The notes: generated from the sequence alone by a model not told the origin. A DNA stretch of 64,000 nt from Prorocentrum cordatum (GCA_963575745.1 CAUYUJ010004780.1:78501-142500), one strand, 5' to 3'. Numbered from the stretch's first letter, positions 11,431 to 22,865 are shown. A program made the numbers and translations.

Positions 11431-11434
11431 GCCG

Positions 11435-11560
11435 AAAACTACCTCCTCCTCCTCCTCCTCTTCCTCCTCCTCCGGCTCCTCCTCCTCCTCCTCCTCCTCC
11501 TCCGCCTCCTCCTCCTCCTCCTCCTCCTCTTCCTCCTCCTCCGCCTCCCTTCCCCTCCTT
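11435..11560 (+). repeat. (CTC)n microsatellite
   Basis: A CTC/TCC trinucleotide tract with rare CGG and TTC interruptions gives poly-Pro, poly-Leu and poly-Glu frames. Confidence 0.9.
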
Positions 11561-11678
11561 GGCCCCAGACCCCCAAGGGTCGGGGGCCAGGCCCCCCTTT
11601 GGGTCGAGAATCGCAAGGCACAGCCCGCAGCCTGTCCCACAGGCGCCCGCTGCTCGCCCTTCGCACCGCAGCCTCGCT

Positions 11679-11812
11679 GGACAACGAGGCGAGGCATATG
11701 ATAGCCACGACGTGGGATCACCGATGGGCGCACCGCAGCCTAGCCGGACAACGAGGCGAGGCATATGATAGCCACGAAGTGGGATCACCGATGGGCGCAT
11801 CCAGCGAAACGC
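11679..11812 (+). repeat. 67-bp tandem duplication
   Basis: GGACAACGAGGCGAGGCATA starts at 11679 and again at 11746. The two 67-bp copies, covering a CATATGATAGCCACGA block and CACCGATGGGCGCA, differ at only a few bases. Confidence 0.9.
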
Positions 11813-11859
11813 CCAGACGGAAGTCTCAAGCGAAACGCTCACGTGTTTCATGCCACGCC

Positions 11860-12250
11860 CGTGGCCCCTTGGAGCCACCGGAACTCGGAATCCATGGAAA
11901 GCGCCCCGAACCCCCCAGCCGCTGAGGCCCCTGGAACATGTATAGCTTCTGGAACCTGTGGAGCCCGTGGAGCCCACGACCCCTGGACTGAACCCCGAAG
12001 CCCGCGCCACAGCCCCGAGCCCCCTGGAGCCCTTGGAAGCTTTTGGAACCCCCGGACCCCCCGACCCTTAGACTGAGCCCCTGGGCCCTGGGAGGCCCTG
12101 AGCGCCACAGGGCCCCTGGAGCCCCTGGAACACCTGGGCCCCTGGAGCCCGCGACCCCTAGACTGAACCCCTAAGCCCTGGGAGACCCGGAGCGCACCAG
12201 AGCCCCGAACCCCGGGGCCACGGGAACACCCGAGCGAGACCCCAAGCCCC
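11860..12250 (+). repeat. CCCTGGAGCCC-type degenerate minisatellite
   Basis: Short CCCCTGGAGCCC and CCTGGAAC words repeat. Larger ~80-90 bp periods are visible from GACTGAACCCC-type words near 11990, 12069 and 12162. Confidence 0.65.
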
Positions 12251-12690
12251 AGACCTCAGGCGGGGGCGGAGTGGTTGTGCCGAAAGGCACTGCGCAGAAA
12301 AAAATGCATTAGAAAGGACCGGCTGTGACAAAAAACTGCAGGCAATGATATATCATGTGATGCTGTCAAACAACTAAGACCACCGATGAGGAGCAATGAC
12401 GCCAAATGCGCGCCGCGCTGGCTTGATAGCCAACACTTGCGGGGCCATCAGGCTGCGAAGATCAGGCTTTCATGCTCCTTGCACCAGTTCAGTTTCAAGT
12501 CTCCATGTTACAGTCCTGATTTCTCTTCCCTACTGTTAATTTTTTACAACGCCCAGGTCGCGCTGTCTGAATTTCTAGGGGGCGTGGGACAAGTCAAAAT
12601 ACATGATATTCGCACCCCCGAAACCATAATCCTTAATACCTATACGCCCACCCTTCGGGTGATGAGGAGGTTCGAAGGTGAGGAACCAAC
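12250..12690. other. No recognisable gene
   Basis: This is one of the few stretches of ordinary complexity and lower GC. A plus-strand frame begins at 12386 but only becomes long by reading into the ATCGATCTCAC repeat, so I do not call it a gene. Confidence 0.5.
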
Positions 12691-12905
12691 GTCTCATTCG
12701 ATCGGTCCCACGATCTCACAATCGGTCTCGCTCGACCGATCTCACTTGATCGATCTCACAATCGATATCACTCGATTTATTTCATTCGATCGATCTCACA
12801 ATCGATCTGACGATCGATCTCACAATCGATCTCACTATCGATCTCACAATCGATCTCACACTCGGTCTCACTATCGATCTCACTATCAAAACCACAACCG
12901 ATTTC
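12690..12905 (+). repeat. ATCGATCTCAC minisatellite
   Basis: About eighteen diverged 10-12 bp units of the ATCGATCTCAC type (variants with ATT, ACG, TGA) run directly into the CAT tract. Overlapping TCGATCGA words make it rich in short palindromes. Confidence 0.85.
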
Positions 12906-13714
12906 AGAATCAACGTCATCATCATCAACAGCATCGTCATCAACGTTAACAACATCATCATCATCGGGACACCATCATCATCTTCATCATCATCACCTCA
13001 TCACCATCACCATCAACAATATCATCGTCATCATCATCATCGGGACACCATCATCGCCACCATCATCATCATCAACATCATCACCATCATCGGGGCACCA
13101 GCATCATCAGCATCATAACGCCATCATCATCATCATCATCATATCATCATCATCATAACATCATGAACAACATCATCAACATCATCGGCATCGGGGCACC
13201 ATCATCATCATTATCAACAACATTATCATCATCAACATCATCATCATCCGGACACCATCATCATCGTCACCTTCAGCATCACCATCACCATCATCATCGG
13301 GACACCATTATCATCATCAACATCATCATCTTCATCATCATCGGGCCACCAGGGTCAAAATCATCGTCATCACCTTATCATCATCCTCATCATCAACATC
13401 ATCCTCATCATCATCGGGACACCATCATCGTCATCAGGAGCATCAACATCATCATCGGGACACCATCATCATCATGAATTTCATCATCATCATTAGCATC
13501 ATCATCAACCTCATCACCACCATCATCATCGGGACACCATCATCATCATCATCATCATCATCATCTTCATCACCATCATCAACAACATCCTCATCATCTC
13601 ATCATATCATCACCAGCAGCAACATCAGCATCATCAGTATCATTATCGTCGGGACACAAACGCCATCACCACCATGGCCATCATCATCACCTTTATCATA
13701 ATCAACATCGTCAA

Positions 13715-13748
<34 letters not shown>

Positions 13749-13916
13749 GGGACACCATCATCATCTCCACCATCACCATCATCATCACTATCAACATCAT
13801 CAACATCATCGTCATCATCAACATCATCGGGACACCGACCGGACACCATCATCATCATCACCATCATCATCCACATCATCGTCATCAGCTCATCATCACC
13901 ATCATCATCGGGACAC

Positions 13917-13947
<31 letters not shown>

Positions 13948-14010
13948 TTCATCATCATCAGCATCATCATCTCATCATCTCATCATCATCAACGTCATCA
14001 GAAGCATCAA

Positions 14011-14041
<31 letters not shown>

Positions 14042-14256
14042 GGGACACCATCATCACCATCATCATCAGCAACATCAGCATCATCAACATCATCATTTGG
14101 ACACCATCATCATCACCACCATGGCCATCATCAGCATCATCGACATCATCAACATCGTCAACATTATCATCATCATCGGGACACCATCATCATCATCACC
14201 ATCATAATCATCATCATCAGCATCATCAGCATCATCAACGTCATCGACATCATCGA

Positions 14257-14289
<33 letters not shown>

Positions 14290-14291
14290 CG

Positions 14292-14371
<80 letters not shown>

Positions 14372-14375
14372 GGGA
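12905..14375 (+). repeat. Long (CAT)n tract punctuated by CGGGACACC
   Basis: About 1.5 kb of CAT/ATC trinucleotides with CAA, CAG and CAC variants. More than fifteen times the run is punctuated by CATCGGGACACCATC. The final ~130 bp (from about 14245) is the purest run, which suggests recent expansion at the right end. Poly-His, poly-Ile, poly-Ser, poly-Asp and poly-Met frames are artefacts. Confidence 0.95.
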
Positions 14376-14556
14376 CACCGACGGGACACCGGCGGGACAC
14401 TGGCGGGACACCGCGCGCCACCGGACGCCGGAAGGGAGACATTTGGTCCGGCCGCGCCTTAGCCGGAGGCGGGACACCGGCGGGACACCGCGCGCCACCG
14501 GTTGCCAGAAGGGAGTCATTTGGTCCGGCCGCGCCTCAGCCACAGGAGACTTTCCT
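14373..14556 (+). repeat. CGGGACACC cluster and 77-bp tandem duplication
   Basis: The CGGGACACC word leaves the CAT tract and becomes a short GC-rich array (CGGGACACCGGCGGGACAC). A 77-bp unit starting GCGGGACACCGCGCGCCACC at about 14403 repeats at about 14480, including CATTTGGTCCGGCCGCGCC. Confidence 0.85.
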
Positions 14557-14679
14557 CTCGCCCGCCCACGCAGCTTCGCCTCGCCCGCACGCACGGCACG
14601 CGCGAACACGAAACCGAAATCGATTTCCTGGTAGGGGGGCTCTCCGTTCCACTTCGATCTCACCCCCTCACCTCCGAAA

Positions 14680-16885
14680 TTAAGCCATATTCGCGTCCCC
14701 GAGGCCACATTGTTTTTCGTTAGGTTTGGTAAGATTTTGGCGTTTCCACCTTTTCGCCATCGCGACGCCCCAAGACGGCCTAAGAGGCCCCCAAGATCGC
14801 ACTAAGAGGCCCGAGAGGCCTCCGACAGGGACCCAAGACGGCCCAAGAGGGTTCCAACACGGCCCAAGAGGCCTCCAAGACGGCCCAAGAGGACCCCAAG
14901 AACGCTCTAAGAGAAGCCCCAGAGGGGGAACACGAAACAACATTTCGAGCCCTCGGCCCTAAGAAGCCCCCAGGAGGCGCCAAGAGGCCCCTTTGAAGCC
15001 CCAGGAGGCCCCCCAAAGGCCCTCGAGATAGCCCCCAGACGCCCCACGAGGCTTTCAAGAGCACTCCCAAGAGGGCCCCAAGAGGCAAAATTCATTGCTT
15101 TTCCTTAGGTTTTGGGAGATGTTGGCGTCTCCACCTTTTCGCCATCGCGACGCCCCAAGACGGCCCAAGAGGCCCCCAAGATCGCCCTAAGAGGACCGAG
15201 AGGCCTCCGACAGGGCCCCAAGACGGCCCAAGAGGGTTCCAAGACGGCCCAAGAGGCCTCCAAGACGGCCCAAGAGGGCCCCAAGAACGCTCTAAGAGAA
15301 GCCCCAGAGGGGGAACACGAAACAACATTTCGAGCCCTCGGCCCTAAGAAGCCCCCAGGAGGCGCCAAGAGGCCCCTTTGAAGCCCCAGGAGGCCCCCCA
15401 AAGGCCCTCGAGATAGCCCCCAGACGCCCCACGAGGCTTTCAAGAGCACTCCCCAAGAGGGCCCCAAGAGGCAAACAATGTTGCGTTTCCTTAGGTTTTG
15501 GACAGATTTTGGCGTCTCCACCTTTTCGCCATCGCGACGCCCCAAGACGGCCCAAGAGGCCTCCAAGATCGCCCTAAGAGGCCCGAGGCCTTCGACAGGG
15601 CCCCAAGACGGCCCAAGAGGGCTCCAAGACGGCCCAAGAGGCCTCCAAGACGGCCCAAGAGGGCTCCAATAACGCTCTAAGAGAAGCCCCAGAGGGGGAA
15701 CACGAAACAACATTTCGAGCCCTAAGAAGCCCCCAGCCAGGAGGCGCCAAGAGGCCCCTTTGAAGCCCCAGGAGGCCCCCCAAAGGCCCTCGAGATAGCC
15801 CCCAGACGCCCCACGAGGCTTTCAAGAGCACTCCCAAGAGGGCCCCAAGAGGCAACATTCATTGCTTTCCCTTAGGTTTTGGACAGATTTTGGCGTCTCC
15901 ACCTTTTCGCCATCGCGACGCCCCAAGGCGGCCCAAGAGGCCCCCAAGATCGCCCTAAGAGGCCCGAGAGGCCTCCGACAGGGCCCCAAGACGGCCCAAG
16001 AGGGTTCCAACACGGCCCAAGAGGCCTCCAAGACGGCCCAAGAGGGCTCCAATAACGCTCTAGGAGAAGCCCCAGAGGGGGAACACGAAACAACATTTCG
16101 GCCCTAAGAAGCCCCCAGGAGGCGCCAAGAGGCCCCTTTGAAGCCTCAGGAGGCCCCCCAAAGGCCCTCGAGATTGCCCCCAGACGCCCCACGAGGCTTT
16201 CAAGAGCACTCCCAAGAGGGCCCCAAGAGGCAACATTCATTGCTTCTCGTCAGGTTTTGGACTGATGTTGGCGTCTCCACCTTTTCGCCATCGCGACGCC
16301 CCAAGACGGCCCAAGAGGCCCCCAAGATCGCCCTAAGAGGCCCGAGAGGCCTCCGACAGGGCCCCAAGACGGCCCAAGATTGTTCCAACACGGCCCAAGA
16401 GGCCTCCAAGACTGCCCAAGAGGGCTCCAATAACGCTCTAAGAGAAGCCCCAGAGGGGGAACACGAAACAACATTTCGAGCCCTCGGCCCTAAGATGCCC
16501 CCAGATAGCGCCAAGAAGCCCCAGGAGGCCCCCCAAAGGCCCTCGAGATTGCCCCCAGACGCCCCACGAGGCTTTCAAGAGCACTCCCAAGAGGGCCCCA
16601 AGAGGCAACATTCATTGCTTTTCCTTAGGTTTTGGACAGATGTTGGCGCCTCCACCTTTTCGCCATCGCGACGCCCCAAGACGGCCCAAGAGGCCCCCAA
16701 GATCGCCCTAAGAGGCCCGAGAAGCCTCCGACAGGGCCCCAAGACGGCCCAAGAGGGTTTTAACACGGCCCAAGAGGCCTCCAAGACGGCCCAAGAGGGC
16801 CCCAAGAACGCTCTAAGAGAAGCCCCAGAGGGGGAACACGAAACAACATTTCGAGCCCTCGGCCCTAAGAAGCCGCGGCGGAGGT
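14680..16885 (+). repeat. Six tandem ~380-bp units built from 21-bp subrepeats
   Basis: The anchor CCACCTTTTCGCCATCGCGA occurs at 14746, 15131, 15518, 15899, 16277 and 16652, giving periods of 385, 387, 381, 378 and 375. Each unit contains a thymine-rich TTTTCCTTAGGTTTTGG segment, the anchor, a block of CCAAGACGGCCCAAGAGGCCT subrepeats (about 21 bp), then GAAGCCCCAGAGGGGGAACA and a CCCTAAGAAGCCCCCAGGAG block. The last unit is cut at about 16885 by a CGT microsatellite. The 21-bp period keeps frames open on both strands. Confidence 0.93.
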
Positions 16886-16917
16886 CGCGGCGGGCCGCGG
16901 CAGCTCCGAGAGAAGCT

Positions 16918-16920
16918 CGG

Positions 16921-16958
<38 letters not shown>

Positions 16959-17035
16959 GTCGTCGTCGTAGTCGTCGTAGTCGTCGTAGTCGTCGTAGTC
17001 GTAGTCGTCGTCGTCGGTCGTCGTCGTTGTCGACG
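16918..17035 (+). repeat. (CGT/TAG)n trinucleotide microsatellite
   Basis: A CGTCGTCGT run changes to CGTAGT variants and ends in CGACGTCGAC. Confidence 0.9.
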
Positions 17036-17254
17036 TCGACGCAAAACGAGGGAGAAGGGTGATGAGGAGGGAAGAGGGAGCACGAGGAGGATGAGAGAGC
17101 AGCAGGAGGGAGTTGAATCCTCCTCCTACTCCTCCTCCACCTTCTCCTCAGTTCCCCTCCGAGACATGAAGGTCAGACGCGACACCCGATTCGGTGAGAG
17201 ACCAAATTCGGCGGCCCAACCAACGGGCCAGAGGCGTGCGAAGATCTCCGGTAA

Positions 17255-17520
17255 CTGACCCCAAGATGGTCCAAAAAAGTCCCGAGTCGCCCCCAGGCAG
17301 CCCAAGAGGCCTCCGACACGGCCCAAAATGGCACCAGGACAGCCCAAAGAAGAGGCCCAGAGTGGGAACCGGAACAGACATATCGAGCCCTCGGCCCCAA
17401 GCGGCGCCCAGAAGCCCCAGATGCTCCCACAGGAACTCCAAGAAACCCCAAAGAGGCTCCAACTGAAACCCAAGAGTCTCCCAAGAAACCCCCAACGAGG
17501 ACCCCAAGAGGCGCCCTAAA
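17255..17520 (+). repeat. Diverged copy of the 21-bp family
   Basis: CCCAAGATGGTCCAAAAAAG, CCCAAGAGGCCTCCGACACG and later CCAAGAAACCCC words match the 380-bp array units in order, but with many substitutions. Confidence 0.65.
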
Positions 17521-17576
17521 GTCCAAACACCAGCGAGGGCACAATACGGGCCGGCGGAATGAGCGAAGCGATTCAA

Positions 17577-18240
17577 TAAATTAAGCCATATTCGCGTCTC
17601 CGAGGGCCACACACCCTCGTAAATTACACAAGATTCGCGTCCCCAAAAGCCATAACCCCTCGAAAATGATTCGATGCTGGCGTATGCCATAAACCCTCGA
17701 TAAAATACTCGACATCACAAACCGTTGCAACATACACAATGCTCGCGTCCCCGAGACCATAAAACCATACAAATTACTAACAACTCGCGTCCCCGAAACC
17801 GTAAACCACTGTAAAATAGGGATGATCGCACTTCCGAAGCCACAGACCCTTGCAAATTCGCAGCGCTCGCGTCCCCGAGGCTACACAACCTCGTAAATTA
17901 CACAATACTATCGCCCTCGAAACCGTAAGCTCTACAAAATTACACCGTGTTTGTGCCCCCGAAGCCATACACCCTTCTAAAGAACCAATGGCTGCGTCCT
18001 CGAAGCCGTCATCCATACTAAATTGCAATATTCGCGCCCCCGAAGCCATGAACCCTCGCAAATTATACGATACTCGCGCCCCCGAAGCCACTCACCTGAA
18101 ACATGTGTTTGATACCCGCGTCCCCAGGGCCATAAACCATCACGCATTACACCGCAGTCTCTTTTTCGAATTCTTCGCGCATTACCGCAGAGTCTCGCCT
18201 TCGAGGCTATGATCTGCGTGCAACACATTTCACAACATTC
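17577..18240 (+). repeat. ~40-bp tandem array (CGCGTCCCCGAAGCCATAAA type)
   Basis: About sixteen diverged units of roughly 40 bp, each with GCGTCCCCGAAGCCATA, ACCCTCGTAAATTACAC and a short link. Phase points near 17590, 17634, 17742, 17781, 17823, 17864, 17909, 17949, 17989, 18029, 18073 and 18114 give periods of about 39-45. The first unit's CATATTCGCGTCYCCGAGG also occurs at 14687-14704, right at the start of the 380-bp array. Confidence 0.85.
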
Positions 18241-18249
18241 GCACCGTCG

Positions 18250-18545
18250 AGGCCAAGACCGCCACGAGACGGCCCAAGAAGCCTCCAGGAGAGCCCCAAG
18301 ACGGCCCCAAAGGGCACCAGGACGGCTCAGGAGGCACCCGAAAAGACCCAAAAACTCTTGAAGATGGCACCGAGGGGGGTCCAAAGCGGCACCACGAACC
18401 CAAGATTTGAGCTTTCAGCCCCGCGAAGGCGAAAGAAGGCCCCGAGCGGCTGCCAAGTCGCCCCAGCAAGCTTCCAACAGGCATCCCAAGAGGGCAACCA
18501 AAGCCGCGCGACGTTGCCCAACGCAGCCTCAAGCAGCCCCGAATC
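18250..18545 (+). repeat. Diverged copy of the 21-bp family
   Basis: ACGGCCCAAGAAGCCTCCAG, CCAAGACGGCCCCAAAGGGC and further CCCAAGAGGGC words have the same orientation as the 14.7-16.9 kb array. Confidence 0.65.
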
Positions 18546-19300
18546 GTTGCTCCAACGCATGGCACGGGAAAGAACTCGAGAGTAACAATGCGGACTTCAG
18601 TGCGTTCTGAACCTGAGTCTGCCGCTTACCAAGTGCCGTCGCAGGCCCCGCTTCACCGCGAGGTAATAAACTGAGAACCTTACTCTTAGGCCGACGTTGG
18701 CGACGCATCGAGGCACCCCGCAACTCATCCCTCGGTGGCAAACAAGACGAGAGGTGAGAGAGAAGCCATGCGAATGGGAAATGGATCATAAAACGACGTG
18801 GCCTTTGTCCGTTGCTATGATCACAATTGCCCAACTTAGGCGCGCAAGGTCGCGCGCGCCCGGCGCATGGAACGGCGCTGCCTTGAGCCGAGACAGCGTC
18901 GGATATATAGCGCTCGCTACACGCCCCCCAAAAAATCTCGTTTTAAGTGACGGGGGGTGGGGGCGGGGGCGAGCGCCAGGTCCTAGTCATTATATCGAGC
19001 ATGGAGGAAGGATCGGGCTCTTGTTTTTTAGCACCACCAGCAGTGCGCAGGCAAGCGAAAGAAAAACAGCACAGAGCATCAGGGCCAGCCATGGCACATT
19101 GCCGCGACACGCCACAGATAATCATGGATGGCCCCGGGTAAGACCGCGTGACCATCCGTAGATGACGAGAATGGGCAACTGGCCAAATGCCGGCCGTCAA
19201 AGCGCGCTGCTAGCGAGGGGCTACGACCAAGCGGTCAGACCCCTCTAAGGGCAAAAGAAGATAATGCCCGTGTCCGGGCACTCATGGTAGCTGCGACGCC
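18545..19300. other. No recognisable gene; possible 3' region of retroelement 1
   Basis: Ordinary-complexity sequence between the repeat block and the pol remnant. It holds a G-rich patch at 18952-18976 and CGTGNCCGGGC words near 19270-19325. If retroelement 1 has a 3' LTR it should lie here, but I found no match to the LTR-like pair at 23.8 and 30.9 kb. Confidence 0.4.
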
Positions 19301-19308
19301 AAGGGTAT

Positions 19309-19759
19309 CTACGCCCGTGGCCGGGCGCGGATGACCGCGCTGTAGGCGTGCGTGCCCGTGCCCGAGCAAGGACAACTACTTGTCTGAGTTCGACTAGTCG
19401 TCCTCATTGGTGCCCGCCGGCCCTGGAATAGGCGCCCCCATGTCGGCGCTGTGTCTTTCTCGCCTCGATAGGGCACGTACTTCTTCGCTTCGCATTTGAA
19501 GGGCTGGCTTTCTTCCATCACTTGCAGCGGCAACGCGCGATCGATGCGCCCCTTGGCATGGCCGTCAGCGATCATCTCGTGCATCGCACCATTGCGCGCT
19601 ATGAACTACACCTGGGTCCATCCTCTGCCTTATCCGACTGATATGTCCCAGCAAGATGCAGCCGGTCGGCTTCTTCAAGTCTTCACTTGACAAGGAATTG
19701 ACAGCCGACTCAGCGTCTATAGTAAGGATGGCAATGCTGAGACCACCTACCTCAAACAA
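19309..19759 (-). pseudogene. Retroelement 1: RNase H C-terminal region
   Basis: Two overlapping minus-strand frames (19565-19759, then 19309-19584) together read as the end of a copia-type RNase H. They show LTIDAESAVNSLSSEDLKKP, LLGHISRIRQRM, VHSAQWCDARDD, then MIADGHAKGRIDRALPLQVM and a KYVPYRGEKD tail. The Asp in LTIDAES and the CDARD block are in positions I associate with RNase H catalytic acids. The frame changes near 19575, so the copy is broken. It lies about 500 bp downstream (minus sense) of the reverse transcriptase, as expected. Assignment rests on recollection of dinoflagellate copia polyproteins. Confidence 0.55.
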
Positions 19760-20058
19760 ATGCGCAGAAGTCGAAAAGGTGTTAGGGGTCCAGCTTCAAG
19801 CCCCTGTAGCGTGACTACGGTAGCAAAGCAGTCCTCAAGCCTCATGATTATGAGCGGCTGTCACTGCTTCAGCTGAATAGTTGGGATGTCAGTGAGACAG
19901 CGCTACGTTCTCGCACTTGGAATGTTGTGAGTCCCTGTGCACTTTGTAAGGATACCACGTATACCATTAACCACACTTGAGTTATCAATGCAGATGCCAA
20001 GGCGCCACGTAAATTGATTAACATGTAAGATACGGTCCTCGTTGTCCCTTCTTCCGCA

Positions 20059-20870
20059 TCATGCGGCGCGCTTTATGCAGCAATGTGTGCTCCGTTTACA
20101 TGCGCCGAACGTACCTTCTACACATGTGACCCACTTGTCAATCATGCCCCCCGCTCCTGCCATGATGATGTCGTCAACGTGCCCGGCTGTCAGGAGGTTT
20201 GGGCTTGTCTTAATTTCTTCGCCATGCGACGCGGGCTTCAGCCCGGAACCTCGCGCGGCGGTTCTGAGCTTCAGTGAGAATGCCGAGGGCGTCTTTGGCG
20301 CCTGCGCCTGGCTCGAGGCACTGAAGACAACGCTTCGACTCGTCATGGGGCGAGAAAACGGACAGCGCGCGTCGCGCCGAGGCTGAACCAGGTAGAAGAG
20401 CGAAGCAAACCATGCGCTCTTTCTCACCAGTGGCCTCTGCCAACTCACGGTAAGTCAGACCCTCCAAGAGAATCTTGTCGATGTCCATGGATGCTATGGT
20501 CAATTGTTTCTTGCGCGCGGCCGCGCAGGCGAGCAATCTCCGGCTTGCTCGACGAGCTGCGCCTGAGAAGGTTTCTAGGTCGAAGGTTTCGACGTCCGCA
20601 AAGCCACGGAGAACAAGGCGCAGTCGCATTGTTCGCTCCATTTCGCCTTTCTCGTTTTTGCCAAACTTCCACTTGCGCGCGCATCTAGAGGTCGCGCTGT
20701 TGGTAGCATTCCTGATGTCTTGCATCCTGGAGCATCTGGCACCATACCATATGTTCAGCTCAGTGTACAAAGCCTTAGATATATTTGCCGGGTTGGCTTG
20801 TATTTCTGCCTTCGTCAGGAGGTCGTTTTCCTTGACGGCCGCGGCTCTTTAGCTGCAGCCGAGACATCTG
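20059..20870 (-). pseudogene. Retroelement 1: copia-type reverse transcriptase (RVT_2)
   Basis: Reading on the minus strand, 20210-20770 gives NIWYGARCSRMQDIRNATNS, RLRLVLRGFADVETFDLETF, SGAARRASRRL, then IASMDIDKILLEGLTYRELA, where Asp would be the first catalytic acid. The frame shifts near 20300. The next frame (20059-20448) continues with SAFSLKLRTAARG and PNLLTAGHVDDIIMAG, which contains the HVDD catalytic pair of the RVT_2 family. The upstream end (LTKAEIQANPAKY, about 20780-20815) is in the same sense. So the active-site residues survive while the reading frame does not. Enzymatically this would be RNA-templated DNA synthesis for element replication; here it is a fossil. Confidence 0.65.
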
Positions 20871-21219
20871 CGCGCATCGTGGTCGCTTGGTCGCTGTGTA
20901 GTGACTCGCGTCGCTGCTCTGATAGACAGACCTTGGCCATGTCAGCAGTAAAGCATAAGTCGACATACCAGCCGTGGTCGTCCGAGTCGAGATCGTAAGT
21001 CTCGTCGCATTCGGTGGTCCAAGGTACCGGGAGGGATTCGTCGGTGCCGTGGTTCCGAACATAACCTATTTCTCGCAAGCGCCCTTGCTCTTCACTGGCT
21101 ACAGCCGCGAGCACGCGGCTGTCGGTGACCGTTTCAGTGGGCGCCGAAAACAGAGACTCCCATGAAGGGGTCTCGAGTAGTTCCGATTCCTCTTGGAGCT
21201 CTACATACCACGGGTCCAT
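20815..21219 (-). pseudogene. Retroelement 1: acidic linker upstream of reverse transcriptase
   Basis: This 134-aa frame is rich in Glu, Ser and Asp (LQEESELLETPSWESLFSAP, CDETYDLDSDDHGWYVD). Its position between the integrase-side frames and the polymerase fits the low-conservation linker of copia polyproteins. I recognise no domain in it. Confidence 0.4.
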
Positions 21220-21389
21220 GATATGCGCGTCCAGATCTGTCTCTGACTATTCAGCAATAGTCGGTAGTCTGCTGTCAAGAGCCGCCCGTGCTGGAGGTCT
21301 GTCCTCTTGGGCGTGGCCGCCTGTCGCTGGCGCGTCTGCCAGGTTCTCAAGCTTTGAGAGATCCCCGTCAAAGCCCGCAGAACGTTCGA

Positions 21390-21863
21390 TTACTGTAAGC
21401 ACTGAATGACTCGCGCACGCGCGGTGCCAGTGATGCCGTACATGTTAAGAGCGGTACCTTCTGACTCGCAGTAGTGGAATCCTGGTGCGACGTCGTTATC
21501 ATGGCATACCAGGATGGCACAACTATCAGCGCAAGGTGCCGCTGGTAAACCGTGGGTGCTTTTAGCCAAACGAACACTTACACCGTTTTCTATCCTAAAA
21601 TAGTTTCCGATGAAGAACTGTCGGGCTATGTGTACTTTGGACGAGAGCCGGCTCGCTGTAGTCATCCGCAAGTTCCCCTGCATGGTCGGCAAGTAGCCAA
21701 AGACCATGGCAGGTTTCTCCGCAGGCAAGCTCGCGATAGAGGTCAATGCCGTTCGCGTTGCCGTAGTATCCGGGCCGATCTCGCGGACCAGTAACACTTC
21801 AATGTATAATGTGCGTCGTAAGTCTGGGTATTGCACCAAGACTTCCCGACCGCCGACCTGCAC
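21390..21863 (-). pseudogene. Retroelement 1: post-integrase region
   Basis: A 157-aa minus-strand frame starting VGGREVLVQYPDLRRTLYIE, which resembles the SH3-like or hinge part after a copia integrase core. The rest (AMVFGYLPTMQGNL, FFIGNYFRIENGVSVRLAKS) is not placed with confidence. It is collinear with the integrase remnant at 22.3-22.7 kb and the linker at 20.8-21.2 kb. Confidence 0.35.
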
Positions 21864-22305
21864 GACTGCCTGACAGTGGTCAGGGTAGTTACGGCCGATG
21901 GGGTACGGTCCGTTCTATCCGCCCCAATCGTCCTTGGTAGTGGTCGGACGGTGGTAGTTCACGAGATCCCTGGCTGATAGTTGTGGTGTCCCGCTGCTGT
22001 CATCTTTGTGAGTAGGGCTGTATTGGTTGTGGCTACTGCAGTGGCTTGTGTGATGGCCTCAACGCTTATTTCTCTAATTCGTTGCTCTCGGTTGCGATCG
22101 GACGTTCCAGTCGCCTGATGGTGGCCAAGTACCGGTGAACCTGGCAGACAGGCCGGCTGTCGTCCGCGCAGCGCTTGGCATAGAGAGACCTCGTAGTAGA
22201 ACGTAAGAGCACTGCAGACAAATCGGCCCTCGTGCAGTAATCGTGAAAAAACCAATGGTGCGCTGTGCCGTTCTAGTTCTGCTTCCCTGACATATGGGGC
22301 GTGCC
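21864..22305. other. Degenerate interval of retroelement 1
   Basis: No long frame in the element's sense. The short frame at 21959-22255 shows nothing recognisable. Confidence 0.4.
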
Positions 22306-22749
22306 TTAAGATGCCGGCGCGTGCTTCAATGGCGACGGCATGTTGGCCACGAGCGCGAACGCAAAGTTATGCGCCATTAGCCTCCTGGGCAATTTTGGCA
22401 ATATCATTGCCCAGAGCTCCTTCACCGTCGGAATACAACACTCTGGCAGGACCGGGCTGCATCCAGCAGTTGTGATATGCGTCAAATATCGCATGCATGC
22501 ATCGCCCTGTCGGCAATCTCTTGGCCCGCAGCCCAACGAATGCATCGGTCGATGATGTGGGACAATGTTGTTGTAGGACATAAAATCACACTCGACTTCA
22601 TCGCTGCATTTGCCAAGGGGGCTCATCGAAGGCATGACAAGATTGCTGGGTTTCTCCCAGGACCTGCACTCACTGCCTGAACCAACTACACCTTCTATCA
22701 AGTTCAATCGTACAACGTCAATTACAACGCGCGACTGGATCGCACGCAT
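22306..22749 (-). pseudogene. Retroelement 1: integrase core remnant
   Basis: The frame includes DEVECDFMSYNNIVPHHRPM, which aligns in my reading with the first catalytic Asp block of dinoflagellate copia integrases (a V-x-x-D-F/I-x-F/Y-Y-K-x-H pattern), followed by a CGPRDCR / MRYLTHI stretch and VKELWAMI. The second Asp and the Glu of the D,D-E triad are not visible in this frame, so the core is truncated or shifted. Position upstream of linker and polymerase supports the call. Confidence 0.45.
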
Positions 22750-22865
22750 CTTTGGTTCAGAAATGGCGCCAGCGGAAGTGGAGCTTTCGTAGCCCTTTTA
22801 GCACGGTGAGCGGATCGTAACTCCGTAAAGTTTGAATGCTTATCTGAATGCCAAAACTTGACCAA

